From Rheinheimera sp. (lineage in GTDB: Bacteria; Pseudomonadota; Gammaproteobacteria; Enterobacterales; Alteromonadaceae), in NCBI RefSeq assembly GCF_030690345.1, contig NZ_JAUYGV010000006.1, positions 434,001-498,000 of the forward strand: a stretch of DNA of 64,000 bases. The letters are read 5' to 3'. Within the stretch, counting starts at the first letter, position 1, and every line of letters begins with the position of its first letter. Below the pieces are notes generated by a model, which did no database searches, had not been told where the DNA came from, and saw only the letters and a program-made list of their open reading frames with translations. The position numbers and the translations under genes are program-made. Shown piece by piece: positions 9,453 to 19,380 of the stretch.

Positions 9453-10106
9453 ATGAAACTTTATGCATTGATACTGGCCGGCAGCTTAACCTTGCTGAGC
9501 CTGGCAGCAACCGGGGTTCGCTCTGAAACTCAGACGTATACCGATCCATATAAAATGATGGAAGTGCTGGCCGACAATACCTTTAGCCGGATTGCCAAAG
9601 ATCAGAGCAAAATTGAAGCAGACCCGGAAGTGTTGCGGCTTATCGTTAATGAAGAGTTGGTACCCTATATCGACAGCCGCTATGCTGCTCTGCGGGTAAT
9701 AGGTAACAGTGCCGATCTAAGAAATACGCCGCGTGAAGACCTGCTGGCTTTCGTCGATGCGTTTCAAAACTATATGGTGGCTACTTATGCCGGGGTATTT
9801 ACTCAGTATCGTGATCAGAAAGTAATGATCGAACCGGCACGTGCTATTGATAACCAAAAGATTATCAGCATTAAAACCAGGGTAATAGACCCGGGTAAGC
9901 CGGATATTAATATTGAATTCAAATTACGTCGTGGCAAGGATGCGGATACCTGGTTGGTGTTTGACATGGTCGCCGAAGGTATTTCATTGCTGGACAGCAA
10001 AAGAGCGGAGTTGAGTAACCTTATCCGCCAGCAAGGCCTGAAAAGCGTCACCGTACTGCTGACAGAGAAAGCACAGGCGCCTATCACCCGGCCGGAGGAA
10101 AAGTGA
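9453..10106 (+). CDS. mlaC: MlaC, periplasmic phospholipid-binding protein
   Basis: MlaC shuttles phospholipid between the outer-membrane MlaA complex and inner-membrane MlaFEDB. The product has a signal peptide (LYALILAGSLTLLSLAATGVRS) and the MlaC/Ttg2D fold, with VDAFQNYMVATYAGVFTQYRDQKV and WLVFDMVAEGISLLDSKRAELSNLIRQQGL. The ATG at 9453, one base after the mlaD stop, is chosen because the track's upstream start lacks the signal sequence at its N-terminus. It overlaps mlaB by GTGA. Confidence 0.94.
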   Translation: MKLYALILAGSLTLLSLAATGVRSETQTYTDPYKMMEVLADNTFSRIAKDQSKIEADPEVLRLIVNEELVPYIDSRYAALRVIGNSADLRNTPREDLLAFVDAFQNYMVATYAGVFTQYRDQKVMIEPARAIDNQKIISIKTRVIDPGKPDINIEFKLRRGKDADTWLVFDMVAEGISLLDSKRAELSNLIRQQGLKSVTVLLTEKAQAPITRPEEK

Positions 10107-10396
10107 CATTAAAGATCGCGCAGCAAGCTGACGCTTTACATTTTACCGGTGTATTAAATCGTGATACGTTAATGCTGTATTCACCCTTTACGCAGTTAAA
10201 TAAGCTGTCCGGCAACGTAAAGTTTGACTTTAACACGTTGGATAATATTGATACCGCCGGGTTAGCCTGGTTACTGCAGCAGCTGTCCGAAGCTAAACGG
10301 CTGGGCATCACGATTACGTTATGTAATGTGCCGCAACAGCTGCTATCATTGGCCGACGTGACGGCGGTACGATCTCTATTGCCAATTATTGATTAA
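10103..10396 (+). CDS. mlaB: MlaB, STAS-domain protein of the Mla system
   Basis: MlaB is a cytoplasmic STAS-domain subunit that binds MlaF and is needed for complex assembly and activity. The 97-residue product shows the STAS core LSGNVKFDFNTLDNIDTAGLAWLLQQLSEAKRLGI. It begins with a GTG overlapping the mlaC stop. Sequence conservation of MlaB is weak in general; operon position supports the call. Confidence 0.9.
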   Translation: MTLKIAQQADALHFTGVLNRDTLMLYSPFTQLNKLSGNVKFDFNTLDNIDTAGLAWLLQQLSEAKRLGITITLCNVPQQLLSLADVTAVRSLLPIID

Positions 10397-10405
10397 GGTT
10401 TAGCT

Positions 10406-10663
10406 TTGGACACCAAGCAAATTGAGCAGTTGCTACAACAACAATTGCAACTGGCCGAGGTGATTGTCAGTGCGGAAGGCTCTCATTATGCCGTAACGGC
10501 AGTGGGTACCTGCTTCGCTGATATCAGCCGGGTAAAACAACAACAAATGATTTATGCGCCTTTAATGGCAGCCATTGCTGACGGCTCTATTCATGCGGTC
10601 AGCATCAAGACCTTTACGCCGGAGCAGTGGCGTAGAGAAAAACTTCTTAACCCTCCGATGTAG
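10406..10663 (+). CDS. ibaG: IbaG, BolA-family protein
   Basis: IbaG (YrbA) is a BolA-like protein linked to acid stress and, with monothiol glutaredoxin, to iron-sulfur handling. The 85-residue product contains the BolA pattern VIVSAEGSHYAVTAVGTCFADISRVKQQQMIYAPLMAAIADGSIHAVSIKTFTPEQW. It begins with a TTG (MDTKQIEQ) preceded by AAGG; no ATG is available near the N-terminus. It lies between mlaB and murA, as in enterics. Confidence 0.93.
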   Translation: MDTKQIEQLLQQQLQLAEVIVSAEGSHYAVTAVGTCFADISRVKQQQMIYAPLMAAIADGSIHAVSIKTFTPEQWRREKLLNPPM

Positions 10664-10666
10664 TAA

Positions 10667-11941
<1,275 letters not shown>

Positions 11942-11943
<2 letters not shown>

Positions 11944-13024
11944 ATCGGCGCAACTCACGGGTTATAGCATTGATGGTGAGTTGCTGACCACTGCGGTCTA
12001 CCGTTAGTGCCAGACTGGTATTGGGCTCGGTTTCAGCAATCATGTTCAGCGCTTGCTGCACAGTATCAAACTGCCGTCCGTCTATTGCCTGGATAATGTC
12101 GCCTATTTGCAAGCCCGCCTCGGCCGCCGGGCCGTTGGCGTTTACTGCCGTAATACTCAGGCCGTATAACCTTTGCCCGGAGGAAATCAGCTTGTCGCCG
12201 GCGGCGTTTACTACCGCATCACCGGATACACCTAAATTACTACGGGTAACCTTGCCGTGTTTAATCAGTTTTTGCATCACATTCAGGGCCAGCCGATACG
12301 GAATGGCAAAGAAAATACCCTGAATATCCTGACTCTCCAATTGAAACGCTGCGGCATTAATGCCAACCAGGGTACCATTACTGTTCACCAAAGCGCCACC
12401 GGAATTGCCACGGTTAATGGCGGCATCCATCCGCATAAAATCGATATAGCCACGCGAGCTTAAACCGGTATTGCCATTGGCGCTGATAATGCCTTGGGTA
12501 ATAGTTTGGCCCAGATTCAACGGGTTCCCTATCGCCAGCACAACATCGCCTACCTGAGGGTCAAGTTCGGCATCTTGCGGTATCACCGGCAAATTGTCCG
12601 CCTGTACATATAGTACGGCCAAGTCTGTCAGCTCGTCCTGGCCAATTAATACCGCTTCTAACCAGCGGCCGTCCTGCAGGGCAATTTCGATATGGTCTGC
12701 GCCATACACCACATGATAGTTGGTCAGGATATAACCCTGTGCACTCATGACTACGCCGGAGCCAAGCTCTTGCCGCTCTATAGTGCGGGGTCGTAAAGAA
12801 CGTGGATCAACCAGGGTGCTGCGGGTATAAACATTGACCACCGCCGATGCTGCACGGCGCACTGCTTTAGCGTAGCTGACAACCGTTTCTTCTCTACCGG
12901 CATCGTTGTTGCCGAATAATGGGGTCGACAGATAGTTAAAAGATGGGAAAAACAACATCAGCACAAAGGCCAGCGCCAGCCCGTAGGCTATGCTTTTAAG
13001 CAAAAAAAACAAAAATTTAGCCAC
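11942..13024 (-). CDS. degS: DegS, inner-membrane stress-sensor serine protease
   Basis: DegS senses misfolded outer-membrane porins through its PDZ domain and starts the RseA cleavage cascade that releases sigma-E. An N-terminal membrane anchor (residues 5-26) is followed by a trypsin-like domain with catalytic His114 (TNYHVV), Asp144 (LTDLAVL) and Ser218 (GNSGGAL), and a single PDZ domain near 260-350. The 360-residue length matches DegS (355) rather than DegP/DegQ. Located beside degQ, as in E. coli. RseA, RseP and sigma-E are not in this window. Confidence 0.96.
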
Positions 13025-13076
13025 GGAGTCGGTGTTGTCTGTAAAATTCAGGTAGTGCTAGCATAGCATTAATATC

Positions 13077-13109
13077 GTTTAAGCAGTAGCCGTTGGCTAC
13101 TGCTTAAAC
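13077..13109. terminator. Perfect 15-bp hairpin between degQ and degS
   Basis: GTTTAAGCAGTAGCC and its exact complement flank a GTT loop, immediately 3' of degQ and upstream of degS on the minus strand. Neither side is followed by a clean T-run, so it is either an imperfect terminator or a transcript-stabilising hairpin that separates degQ from degS expression. A smaller TGCTAGCATAGCA hairpin lies just beyond it. Confidence 0.6.
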
Positions 13110-13117
13110 CTTTGCTA

Positions 13118-14467
13118 TCAGCGAATTAACACATAAAGGTTAGTGTTGCCACGTTGGATATTTAATGCGGCTACACCGCTGCGGTTTTCCAGAGCTTTAC
13201 GCAGCTCTGCCAGATTAACCACACGCTGCCGGTTTACACCGACAATGACATCATCCACCAGCAAGCCGATCTGCGCAGCAGCAGAGTTGTTGCTTACCGC
13301 ATCCACTTTTACCCCACCGTCAGTATTTGACAGTTCGGCGCCGTCCAGCATTGGATGCATTTGATTTGCCGCTACCTGGCCGGAGGATAACTCCTGCAAC
13401 TTAACCGTTACGCTGCGCTCTTTGCCGTCGCGTAAAATACCCAGCTTGGCGTCACGGCCCGCACCCAAGGTGCCAACTTTGGCACGTAGCTCCAAAAAGG
13501 AGTTAATCTTATTGCCATTCATGCTGATAATAACGTCGCCGGATTTCAAACCTGCCTCTGCGGCTGCGCTGTCGGGTAGCACCTCGTTAACAAAGGCGCC
13601 ACGACTTACACTTAAGTTCATCGCTTCGGTTAGTTCGGCATTTACGTCCCCACCACGGATGCCTAAGCTGCCGCGACGAATTTCGCCATATTCCACAATT
13701 TGGTCGACCAGGTTTTTCATCATATTGGCCGGGATGGCAAAACCAATACCGATATTGCCACCGTTTGGCCCGAGAATCGCGGTGTTTATACCGATTAACT
13801 CGCCGCGCAAGTTCACCAGGGCACCACCGGAGTTGCCGCTGTTAATGGCTGCATCGGTTTGGATAAAATCTTCCAGCCCCTCAATACCCAGACCGCCGCG
13901 GCCCAACGCACTGATAATGCCGGAGGTAACGGTTTGCTCCAGGCCAAAAGGATTACCAATGGCAACGGCAAAATCGCCCACCCGTGTTTTGTCAGAGTCT
14001 GCCAGGGGAATTTGTACCAGATTTTTCGCTTCAATTTGTAACAGAGCAATGTCACTTTCCGGATCGGCGCCGAGTTTTTTCGCCTTAAAAGTACGGCCGT
14101 CTTTTAAGCGGACTTCAATATCGTTGGCATCCTCAATTACGTGATTATTGGTAACGATATAGCCTTTATCAGCATCTATCACTACGCCGGAGCCCAGACC
14201 TTTGAAAGGGCGCTCTTCGCGGTATTCGTTCGGGCCGCGTTGGCCAAAGAAATAACGGAAGGCTTCAGGTAAGCGTTGGCGTACTTCGCGGCTGCCTTCT
14301 ACCGAGATGTGCACTACTGCCGGAGTAGCTTGCTCCAGCATTGGCGCCAGGGTGGGTATTTCCTGCTCAGATGAGAAAAACGGTATTCTGGCATCCGCGG
14401 GAGTGGCTGTTGTCAACAACAGGCTGGCTGTAACGGCGGCGCCAAGCAATGACAATTTCTTATTCAT
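13118..14467 (-). CDS. degQ: DegQ/DegP-type periplasmic serine endoprotease (Do family)
   Basis: This periplasmic HtrA protease-chaperone degrades or refolds damaged envelope proteins. A signal peptide (residues 1-26, cut near ATPADA) precedes the protease domain with catalytic His109, Asp139 and Ser213 (SGNSGGALVN). Two PDZ domains follow at about 255-345 and 365-445. The short linker loop (RQRLPEAFRYFFGQRGPNEYREERPFKGLGSG) and position beside degS favour DegQ over DegP, although functions overlap. Length is 449 against 455 for E. coli DegQ. Confidence 0.95.
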   Translation of the reverse strand: MNKKLSLLGAAVTASLLLTTATPADARIPFFSSEQEIPTLAPMLEQATPAVVHISVEGSREVRQRLPEAFRYFFGQRGPNEYREERPFKGLGSGVVIDADKGYIVTNNHVIEDANDIEVRLKDGRTFKAKKLGADPESDIALLQIEAKNLVQIPLADSDKTRVGDFAVAIGNPFGLEQTVTSGIISALGRGGLGIEGLEDFIQTDAAINSGNSGGALVNLRGELIGINTAILGPNGGNIGIGFAIPANMMKNLVDQIVEYGEIRRGSLGIRGGDVNAELTEAMNLSVSRGAFVNEVLPDSAAAEAGLKSGDVIISMNGNKINSFLELRAKVGTLGAGRDAKLGILRDGKERSVTVKLQELSSGQVAANQMHPMLDGAELSNTDGGVKVDAVSNNSAAAQIGLLVDDVIVGVNRQRVVNLAELRKALENRSGVAALNIQRGNTNLYVLIR

Positions 14468-14555
14468 AGCGTAATAGTCTCCTTCAATGATCTGCGACTA
14501 AGAACGTGTAGCAATAAAAAAAGTTCAGCTGACAGTGCTGTACATATGTAACAAA

Positions 14556-15005
14556 TTATTCGCCCGGTTTGCTGTGCTTACGCTCTTTAATCAGGCCGCT
14601 GGCTTCACCGGAGTAATCGCGCGGCTGCTGTTCGGCGTTTGAGTAAACGCGGCGCTTTTCATCAATTTGATTTAACGATTGGCGGATATAAGCTGCGGTG
14701 TCGCCTGACAGATAATTTATGTCCTGCCGCACCGATTCTGTTGGCCGCTCTACCAGTTGCATCTTTGAGTCAGCAATATGCCTTGCAATGCGGGAATAGT
14801 TATCTTGCAGTTGAGTCATTAGCTGATTGGTGGTTTCCAGGTGGCTGGATACATCCTGCCTGTATTGCGCCAACTGAGCCTGACTTTCTTCCAGTTCCAG
14901 CTGTAATTTATGCTGATTAAGCTGCTTTAATGTAATTAAACGCGCGATAACGGCGCCGATAACTAAGCCAGCGCCAAGCCAGGCTGCGGCGTACATATAG
15001 TCCAT
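14556..15005 (-). CDS. zapG: ZapG/YhcB-like inner-membrane protein (DUF1043)
   Basis: YhcB (ZapG) is a division- and envelope-associated inner-membrane protein of incompletely defined function. The product has one N-terminal membrane helix (AAAWLGAGLVIGAVIARLI), then a long predicted coiled coil rich in Q, E and L (residues 25-95), and a polar C-terminus. I start at the ATG at 15005 because an AGGAG lies 5 bases upstream; the track's start at 15059 adds 18 residues without support. This gives 149 residues (E. coli 132). It sits beside degQ, divergent from zapE, as in enterics. Confidence 0.9.
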   Translation of the reverse strand: MDYMYAAAWLGAGLVIGAVIARLITLKQLNQHKLQLELEESQAQLAQYRQDVSSHLETTNQLMTQLQDNYSRIARHIADSKMQLVERPTESVRQDINYLSGDTAAYIRQSLNQIDEKRRVYSNAEQQPRDYSGEASGLIKERKHSKPGE

Positions 15006-15129
15006 AATAACTCCTGCGGGGTAATATCTTCCAATAGTGTAACCTAACTTCTTATCCACAGTGGTAAGGCATGTTACTATTATCTCTCATATTTAGGGCT
15101 TATCAGCGCAGCTTTCAAGTAAGACTCAG

Positions 15130-16221
15130 ATGACACCACTAGAAAAATACCGCCAGGACTTAACGCGTGACGATTTTCAGCATGACGCCGCGCAGGAATT
15201 CGCTGTTGTCCAACTGCAACGTTTATATGATGATTTCGTCATTCAAAAGCCTGCCTCTGTTTCGCTGTGGCAACGGCTGCGCGGCAAAACAGCAGTTCAG
15301 CCACCAATACAGGGTTTGTATTTTTGGGGGGGAGTTGGCCGCGGTAAAACCTACCTGGTTGATACCTTTTATGAGTGTCTGCCCGGCACACGCAAATTGC
15401 GCATTCACTTTCACCGCTTTATGCATCGCGTGCATGAAGAGCTTAAACTACTAAAAGGTGTTAGTGATCCGCTGGAGAAGGTGGCGGATAAGTTTAAGCA
15501 GGAAACCGATATTCTGTGCTTTGACGAGTTTTTTGTTTCTGACATTACCGACGCGATGATCCTCGGCACCCTGATGCAAGCTTTATTTGCCCGCGGTATT
15601 ACCCTTGTGGCTACGTCAAACATCGAGCCGGATGGTTTGTACCGTAACGGTTTGCAGCGCGCCCGCTTTTTACCGGCCATCGAGCTGATTAAGCAACATA
15701 CGCAAACGGTTAATGTTGACAGCGGCATAGACTACCGGTTGCGTACGCTGGAAAAGGCGGAAATATATCATTATCCGTTGGATGCACAGGCCGAGACGAA
15801 CTTGTTGCAGTATTTCACCGCCTTGTCGGTTGAACCGCGCCAACAGCAGGCAGAGATAGAAGTTGCCAATCGAAAATTACACGCCAGGCACGAGGCTGAC
15901 GGCATTGTTTGGTTTGATTTTTCTGAGCTGTGTGAAACCGCGCGCAGCCAATATGATTATATGGAATTAAGCCGCTGTTACCATACGGTGTTGTTGTCCG
16001 GGGTAAAAATCATGGGGCGGCAAAATGACGACGTAGCGCGGCGTTTTATTGCCCTGGTAGATGAGTTCTATGAGCGCCACGTTAAGCTGATTATTTCCGC
16101 ACAAACTGCGCTGGAACAACTGTATAGCGATGGCATTTTAAACTTTGAGTTTAAACGCTGTATCAGCCGGTTGCAGGAAATGCAGTCGCGCGATTATCTG
16201 GCTAAAGCACACTTACCTTAA
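15130..16221 (+). CDS. zapE: ZapE, AFG1-family cell division ATPase
   Basis: ZapE is a cytoplasmic ATPase that modulates FtsZ-ring constriction under stress. The AFG1-like ATPase motif is visible as GLYFWGGVGRGKTYLVD (P-loop residues 67-74), with Walker B ILCFDEFFVSDITDAMIL and the downstream TLVATSNIEPDGLYRNGLQRARFLP sensor region. Length is 363 (E. coli 375). It precedes the rplM-rpsI operon with its own promoter in the gap between them. Confidence 0.96.
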   Translation: MTPLEKYRQDLTRDDFQHDAAQEFAVVQLQRLYDDFVIQKPASVSLWQRLRGKTAVQPPIQGLYFWGGVGRGKTYLVDTFYECLPGTRKLRIHFHRFMHRVHEELKLLKGVSDPLEKVADKFKQETDILCFDEFFVSDITDAMILGTLMQALFARGITLVATSNIEPDGLYRNGLQRARFLPAIELIKQHTQTVNVDSGIDYRLRTLEKAEIYHYPLDAQAETNLLQYFTALSVEPRQQQAEIEVANRKLHARHEADGIVWFDFSELCETARSQYDYMELSRCYHTVLLSGVKIMGRQNDDVARRFIALVDEFYERHVKLIISAQTALEQLYSDGILNFEFKRCISRLQEMQSRDYLAKAHLP

Positions 16222-16259
16222 CTTTTTTGCCAATTCAGTGGAATTTTTTAGACAAGGTG

Positions 16260-16288
16260 CTGATTTTTGCAATTGGTTAATATATAAT
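16260..16288 (+). promoter_or_regulatory. Candidate rplM-rpsI promoter
   Basis: A consensus -10 TATAAT stands at 16283-16288, about 137 bases before rplM. The -35 is poor (CTGATT or neighbouring T-rich sequence at about 16260-16266). A GC-rich discriminator (CCGCGCCC) follows the -10, as at stringently controlled ribosomal promoters. Confidence 0.6.
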
Positions 16289-16321
16289 CCGCGCCCGGCC
16301 TACGTTACAGCCTAATACTGC

Positions 16322-16393
16322 CGTTAGCCCGGTAGTTTTTGTACTCGAAGGGGTACGCTAACGACACAAGCTGCATCAGCCCTGCACTGTGTC
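16322..16393 (+). promoter_or_regulatory. Structured rplM leader (candidate L13 autoregulatory element)
   Basis: Two consecutive hairpins can form: CGTTAGC (16322-16328) with GCTAACG (16357-16363), containing an inner GTAC/GTAC pairing, and GACACA (16363-16368) with TGTGTC (16388-16393). In enterobacteria L13 represses its own operon through the rplM leader; assigning the same role here is inference from position and foldability. Confidence 0.55.
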
Positions 16394-16424
16394 AGGTGTA
16401 ACTAAGTTATTTTTGGATAGATAA

Positions 16425-16853
16425 ATGAAAACTTTTACTGCTAAGCCAGAAAGCGTAACCCGCGACTGGTTCGTTGTTGATGCGACAGGTAAAACACTGG
16501 GCCGTATCGCAACAGAAATCGCTGCCCGTTTACGTGGTAAGCACAAGCCAGAGTACACTCCACACGTTGATACCGGTGATTACATCATCGTGGTAAATGC
16601 GGAAAAAGTGGCGGTTACCGGCAACAAAGCACAGAACAAAATGTATTATTCTCACACTGGCTTCCCTGGTGGTATCAAGGAAATCAGCTTCGAGAAATTG
16701 ATCGCGAAGAAACCAGAAATGGTTCTGGAACTTGCTATTAAAGGCATGTTACCAAAAGGTCCACTGGGCCGCGCTATGTTCCGTAAGTTGAAAGTTTACG
16801 CCGGCGCCGAGCATCAGCATGCTGCTCAGCAACCGCAAGTATTAGATATTTAA
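16425..16853 (+). CDS. rplM: 50S ribosomal protein L13
   Basis: L13 is an early assembly protein of the large ribosomal subunit. The 142 residues equal the E. coli length, and the sequence is near-identical to enteric L13 through [36 protein letters not shown] and [21 protein letters not shown]. It is followed 12 bases later by rpsI, the universal pair. Confidence 0.99.
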   Translation: MKTFTAKPESVTRDWFVVDATGKTLGRIATEIAARLRGKHKPEYTPHVDTGDYIIVVNAEKVAVTGNKAQNKMYYSHTGFPGGIKEISFEKLIAKKPEMVLELAIKGMLPKGPLGRAMFRKLKVYAGAEHQHAAQQPQVLDI

Positions 16854-16865
16854 TCGGAGCATAAC

Positions 16866-17258
16866 ATGGCACAGAATCAATATTACGGAACTGGTCGTCG
16901 TAAAAGCTCAACGGCCCGCGTTTTCATCAAAGCCGGTTCAGGTAACATCGTTGTTAATCAGCGCGCGTTAACTGAATACTTCGGTCGTGAAACAGCTTGT
17001 ATGATTGTTAAACAACCATTAGAGCTGGTTGGTATGGTTGAGAAATTCGACCTGTACATCACTGTTAAAGGTGGTGGTATCAGCGGTCAGGCCGGTGCTA
17101 TCCGTCACGGTATTACCCGTGCACTGATGGAATTCGACGAGTCACTGCGTCCGGCACTGCGTAAAGCAGGCTTCGTTACCCGTGACGCGCGTCAGGTTGA
17201 ACGTAAGAAAGTGGGTCTGCGTAAAGCACGTAAACGTCCACAGTACTCAAAACGTTAA
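16866..17258 (+). CDS. rpsI: 30S ribosomal protein S9
   Basis: S9 binds the 30S head; its C-terminal tail reaches the P-site tRNA. The product is 130 residues (the E. coli length) with [15 protein letters not shown] at the N-terminus and the basic tail [17 protein letters not shown] ending in the conserved SKR. A strong terminator follows. Confidence 0.99.
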   Translation: MAQNQYYGTGRRKSSTARVFIKAGSGNIVVNQRALTEYFGRETACMIVKQPLELVGMVEKFDLYITVKGGGISGQAGAIRHGITRALMEFDESLRPALRKAGFVTRDARQVERKKVGLRKARKRPQYSKR

Positions 17259-17276
17259 GCGTTTTTCAAGTACAAA

Positions 17277-17305
17277 GCCCGGCACCTCGTTGCCGGGTTT
17301 TTTTT
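17277..17305 (+). terminator. rpsI rho-independent terminator
   Basis: Stem CCCGGCA / TGCCGGG with a CCTCGT loop, followed by eight T residues, 19 bases after the rpsI stop. Confidence 0.92.
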
Positions 17306-17452
17306 GCCTGTATTTTACCGTCGGCAGCAGCGGCAAACCGGCTGCGAAACTTTGCCGTATAACGCAAAAGGCTAAGATAATACTGATTCAGTTTGCCTTA
17401 ATCCTTGTGTAAAGCAGGGCTTTTCATTATGATCGGCGTTATTTTTTCGATT

Positions 17453-17496
17453 TATAATAATTGCTGAAATTCAGCCGCTTAAATTCTGTTTAAGCG
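17453..17496 (+). promoter_or_regulatory. petABC upstream region with -10 and two hairpins
   Basis: TATAAT at 17453-17458 could be the -10 of the petABC operon, with no convincing -35. Downstream, GCTGA/TCAGC (17463-17475) and a perfect 8-bp stem CGCTTAAA/TTTAAGCG (17476-17496) could fold in the 5' leader shortly before the petA ribosome site (TGGAGATGAG). Confidence 0.45.
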
Positions 17497-17515
17497 TTAA
17501 CGTGGAGATGAGTGG

Positions 17516-18106
17516 ATGAGCAATGCGCCTGTAGATCATGGTCGCCGCCGCTTCCTTACCATTGCAACCTCAGTTGTAGGGGGCGTGGGTGCTGTCGGAG
17601 CTGCTGTGCCTTTTGTCGCGTCCTGGATGCCAAGTGAAAAGGCAAAACAGGCTGGGGCAGCGGTCAGTGCGGACATCAGTAAGCTTGAGCCGGGGCAACT
17701 TATCCGGGTTGAGTGGCGTGGCAAGCCGGTTTGGATCGTAAAGCGGCCTCAGGCTATGCTGGACGAGCTGGCCACGCACGAAGACAAGCTGCGTGACCCT
17801 GCATCTGAAGTTGAACAACAACCTGCTTACGCACAAAATCGTCATCGCTCGAAAAAGCCGGAGATTTTTGTTGCTGTAGGTATTTGTACTCACCTCGGTT
17901 GTTCTCCTACCTATATCGCGAATGATTTTGCCGCCCAGGTTGAAGGTGTCAGTTCAGGCTTTTTCTGCCCTTGCCACGGTTCTAAGTTTGATATGGCCGG
18001 CCGTGTGTTCCAAAGTGTACCGGCGCCATCTAACCTGCAGATCCCTCCGTATATGTTTATCGACGACAATACCATTGTGATTGGTGAAGATGAGGGGACT
18101 GTCTGA
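17516..18106 (+). CDS. petA: Cytochrome bc1 complex, Rieske iron-sulfur subunit
   Basis: This subunit carries the 2Fe-2S cluster that takes electrons from ubiquinol at the bc1 complex. A Tat-type N-terminus (GRRRFLT, then a hydrophobic helix at about residues 16-37) anchors it in the inner membrane. Cluster ligands are in CTHLGC (Cys124, His126) and CPCHGS (Cys151, His154), with Cys129 able to form the usual disulfide to Cys153. Length is 196. Its TGA stop overlaps the petB ATG by one base. Confidence 0.98.
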   Translation: MSNAPVDHGRRRFLTIATSVVGGVGAVGAAVPFVASWMPSEKAKQAGAAVSADISKLEPGQLIRVEWRGKPVWIVKRPQAMLDELATHEDKLRDPASEVEQQPAYAQNRHRSKKPEIFVAVGICTHLGCSPTYIANDFAAQVEGVSSGFFCPCHGSKFDMAGRVFQSVPAPSNLQIPPYMFIDDNTIVIGEDEGTV

Positions 18107-19380
18107 TGTTTAAAAATCTGATGAGCTGGATTGAATACCGCTTGCCATTCATGGATAAAATGAATCTCCATGTAATGCAGTACCCGGCACCGAAAAATTT
18201 TAACTTCTGGTACTTCTTTGGCTCGCTGGCCATGTTGGTACTGGTAAACCAGATCCTTACCGGTATCTGGTTGACGATGAACTACGAACCTTCAGCCGAC
18301 GGCGCTTTTGCTTCTGTTGAATACATTATGCGCGATGTTGATTACGGCTGGTTACTGCGGTATATGCACTCTACCGGTGCTTCTGCCTTCTTCGTTGTGG
18401 TTTACCTGCATATGCTGCGTGGCATGATGTATGGCTCTTACCAGAAACCACGTGAGCTGCTGTGGATTTTTGGTATGTTGATTTTCCTCGTGCTGATGGC
18501 TGAAGCTTTTATGGGCTACTTGCTGCCATGGGGCCAGATGTCGTTCTGGGGGGCACAGGTTATTATTTCTATCTTCGGCGTTATTCCCGGCATTGGTGAA
18601 GACTTAACGCTGTGGATCCGTGGTGACTATGTTATTTCCGGCGCTACGCTAAACCGTTTCTTTGCGTTGCATGTTATTGCCCTGCCGCTGGTGCTGGTTA
18701 TTCTGGTATTCCTGCATATTATGGCGCTGCACGAAGTAGGGTCAAATAACCCTGACGGTATCGACATTAAGAAAGACAATGACGGTTCTGTTGTGCAGAC
18801 TGAAGCGGATAAGAAATTCACTTTCCATCAATACTTTACCCGTGGCGGAAAGAAAGTAATTGTTGATGCAATCCCGTTCCACCCGTACTACACGGTAAAA
18901 GACTTAGTCGGCGTGGCAGGCTTCCTGCTTATTTTTGCCTGGGTAATTTTCTTCCTGCCGGAAGGTGGTGGTTACTTCCTTGAGCCACCGAACTTTGAAG
19001 CAGCTAACCCGTTGAAGACGCCTGCACACATTGCACCGGTCTGGTATTTCACGCCGTTCTACGCCATTTTACGTGCTGTACCTGACCAGTTGTTTGGCGC
19101 CATTTTTATGTTCCTGGCTATCATAGCACTGGCATTATTACCGTGGATTGATCGCGGCTCAGTGCGTTCTATGCGTTACCGCAGTGGTTTGCATACAGCT
19201 AACCTGATCAACTTCTGCATCAGCTTTGTAGCTTTAGGTGTATTGGGTGTGCTGCCTGCTGAGGGTATCTATACTTTATTAGCGCAGATATTCTCGTTTA
19301 CATACTTTGGCTTCTTTATTTTGTTGTGGTTCTACAGCAAGAATGAAAAAACAAAACCATTACCAGTAAGGTTAACCTGA
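18106..19380 (+). CDS. petB: Cytochrome bc1 complex, cytochrome b subunit
   Basis: Cytochrome b holds two b-hemes and both quinone sites of the bc1 complex. Eight hydrophobic helices are apparent. Heme-ligand helices include LLRYMHSTGASAFFVVVYLHMLRGM (two His 14 apart) and FFALHVIALPLVLVILVFLHIMALHEVG. The Qo-site PEWY-like motif appears as PVWY in HIAPVWYFTPFYAILRAVP. Length is 424. It overlaps petA and petC by one base each. Confidence 0.98.
   Translation: MFKNLMSWIEYRLPFMDKMNLHVMQYPAPKNFNFWYFFGSLAMLVLVNQILTGIWLTMNYEPSADGAFASVEYIMRDVDYGWLLRYMHSTGASAFFVVVYLHMLRGMMYGSYQKPRELLWIFGMLIFLVLMAEAFMGYLLPWGQMSFWGAQVIISIFGVIPGIGEDLTLWIRGDYVISGATLNRFFALHVIALPLVLVILVFLHIMALHEVGSNNPDGIDIKKDNDGSVVQTEADKKFTFHQYFTRGGKKVIVDAIPFHPYYTVKDLVGVAGFLLIFAWVIFFLPEGGGYFLEPPNFEAANPLKTPAHIAPVWYFTPFYAILRAVPDQLFGAIFMFLAIIALALLPWIDRGSVRSMRYRSGLHTANLINFCISFVALGVLGVLPAEGIYTLLAQIFSFTYFGFFILLWFYSKNEKTKPLPVRLT

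Noticed and set aside
13422-14144. 240-residue plus-strand ORF opposite degQ
   Set aside because: Antisense to the degQ protease domain; Pro/Ser-rich shadow composition.
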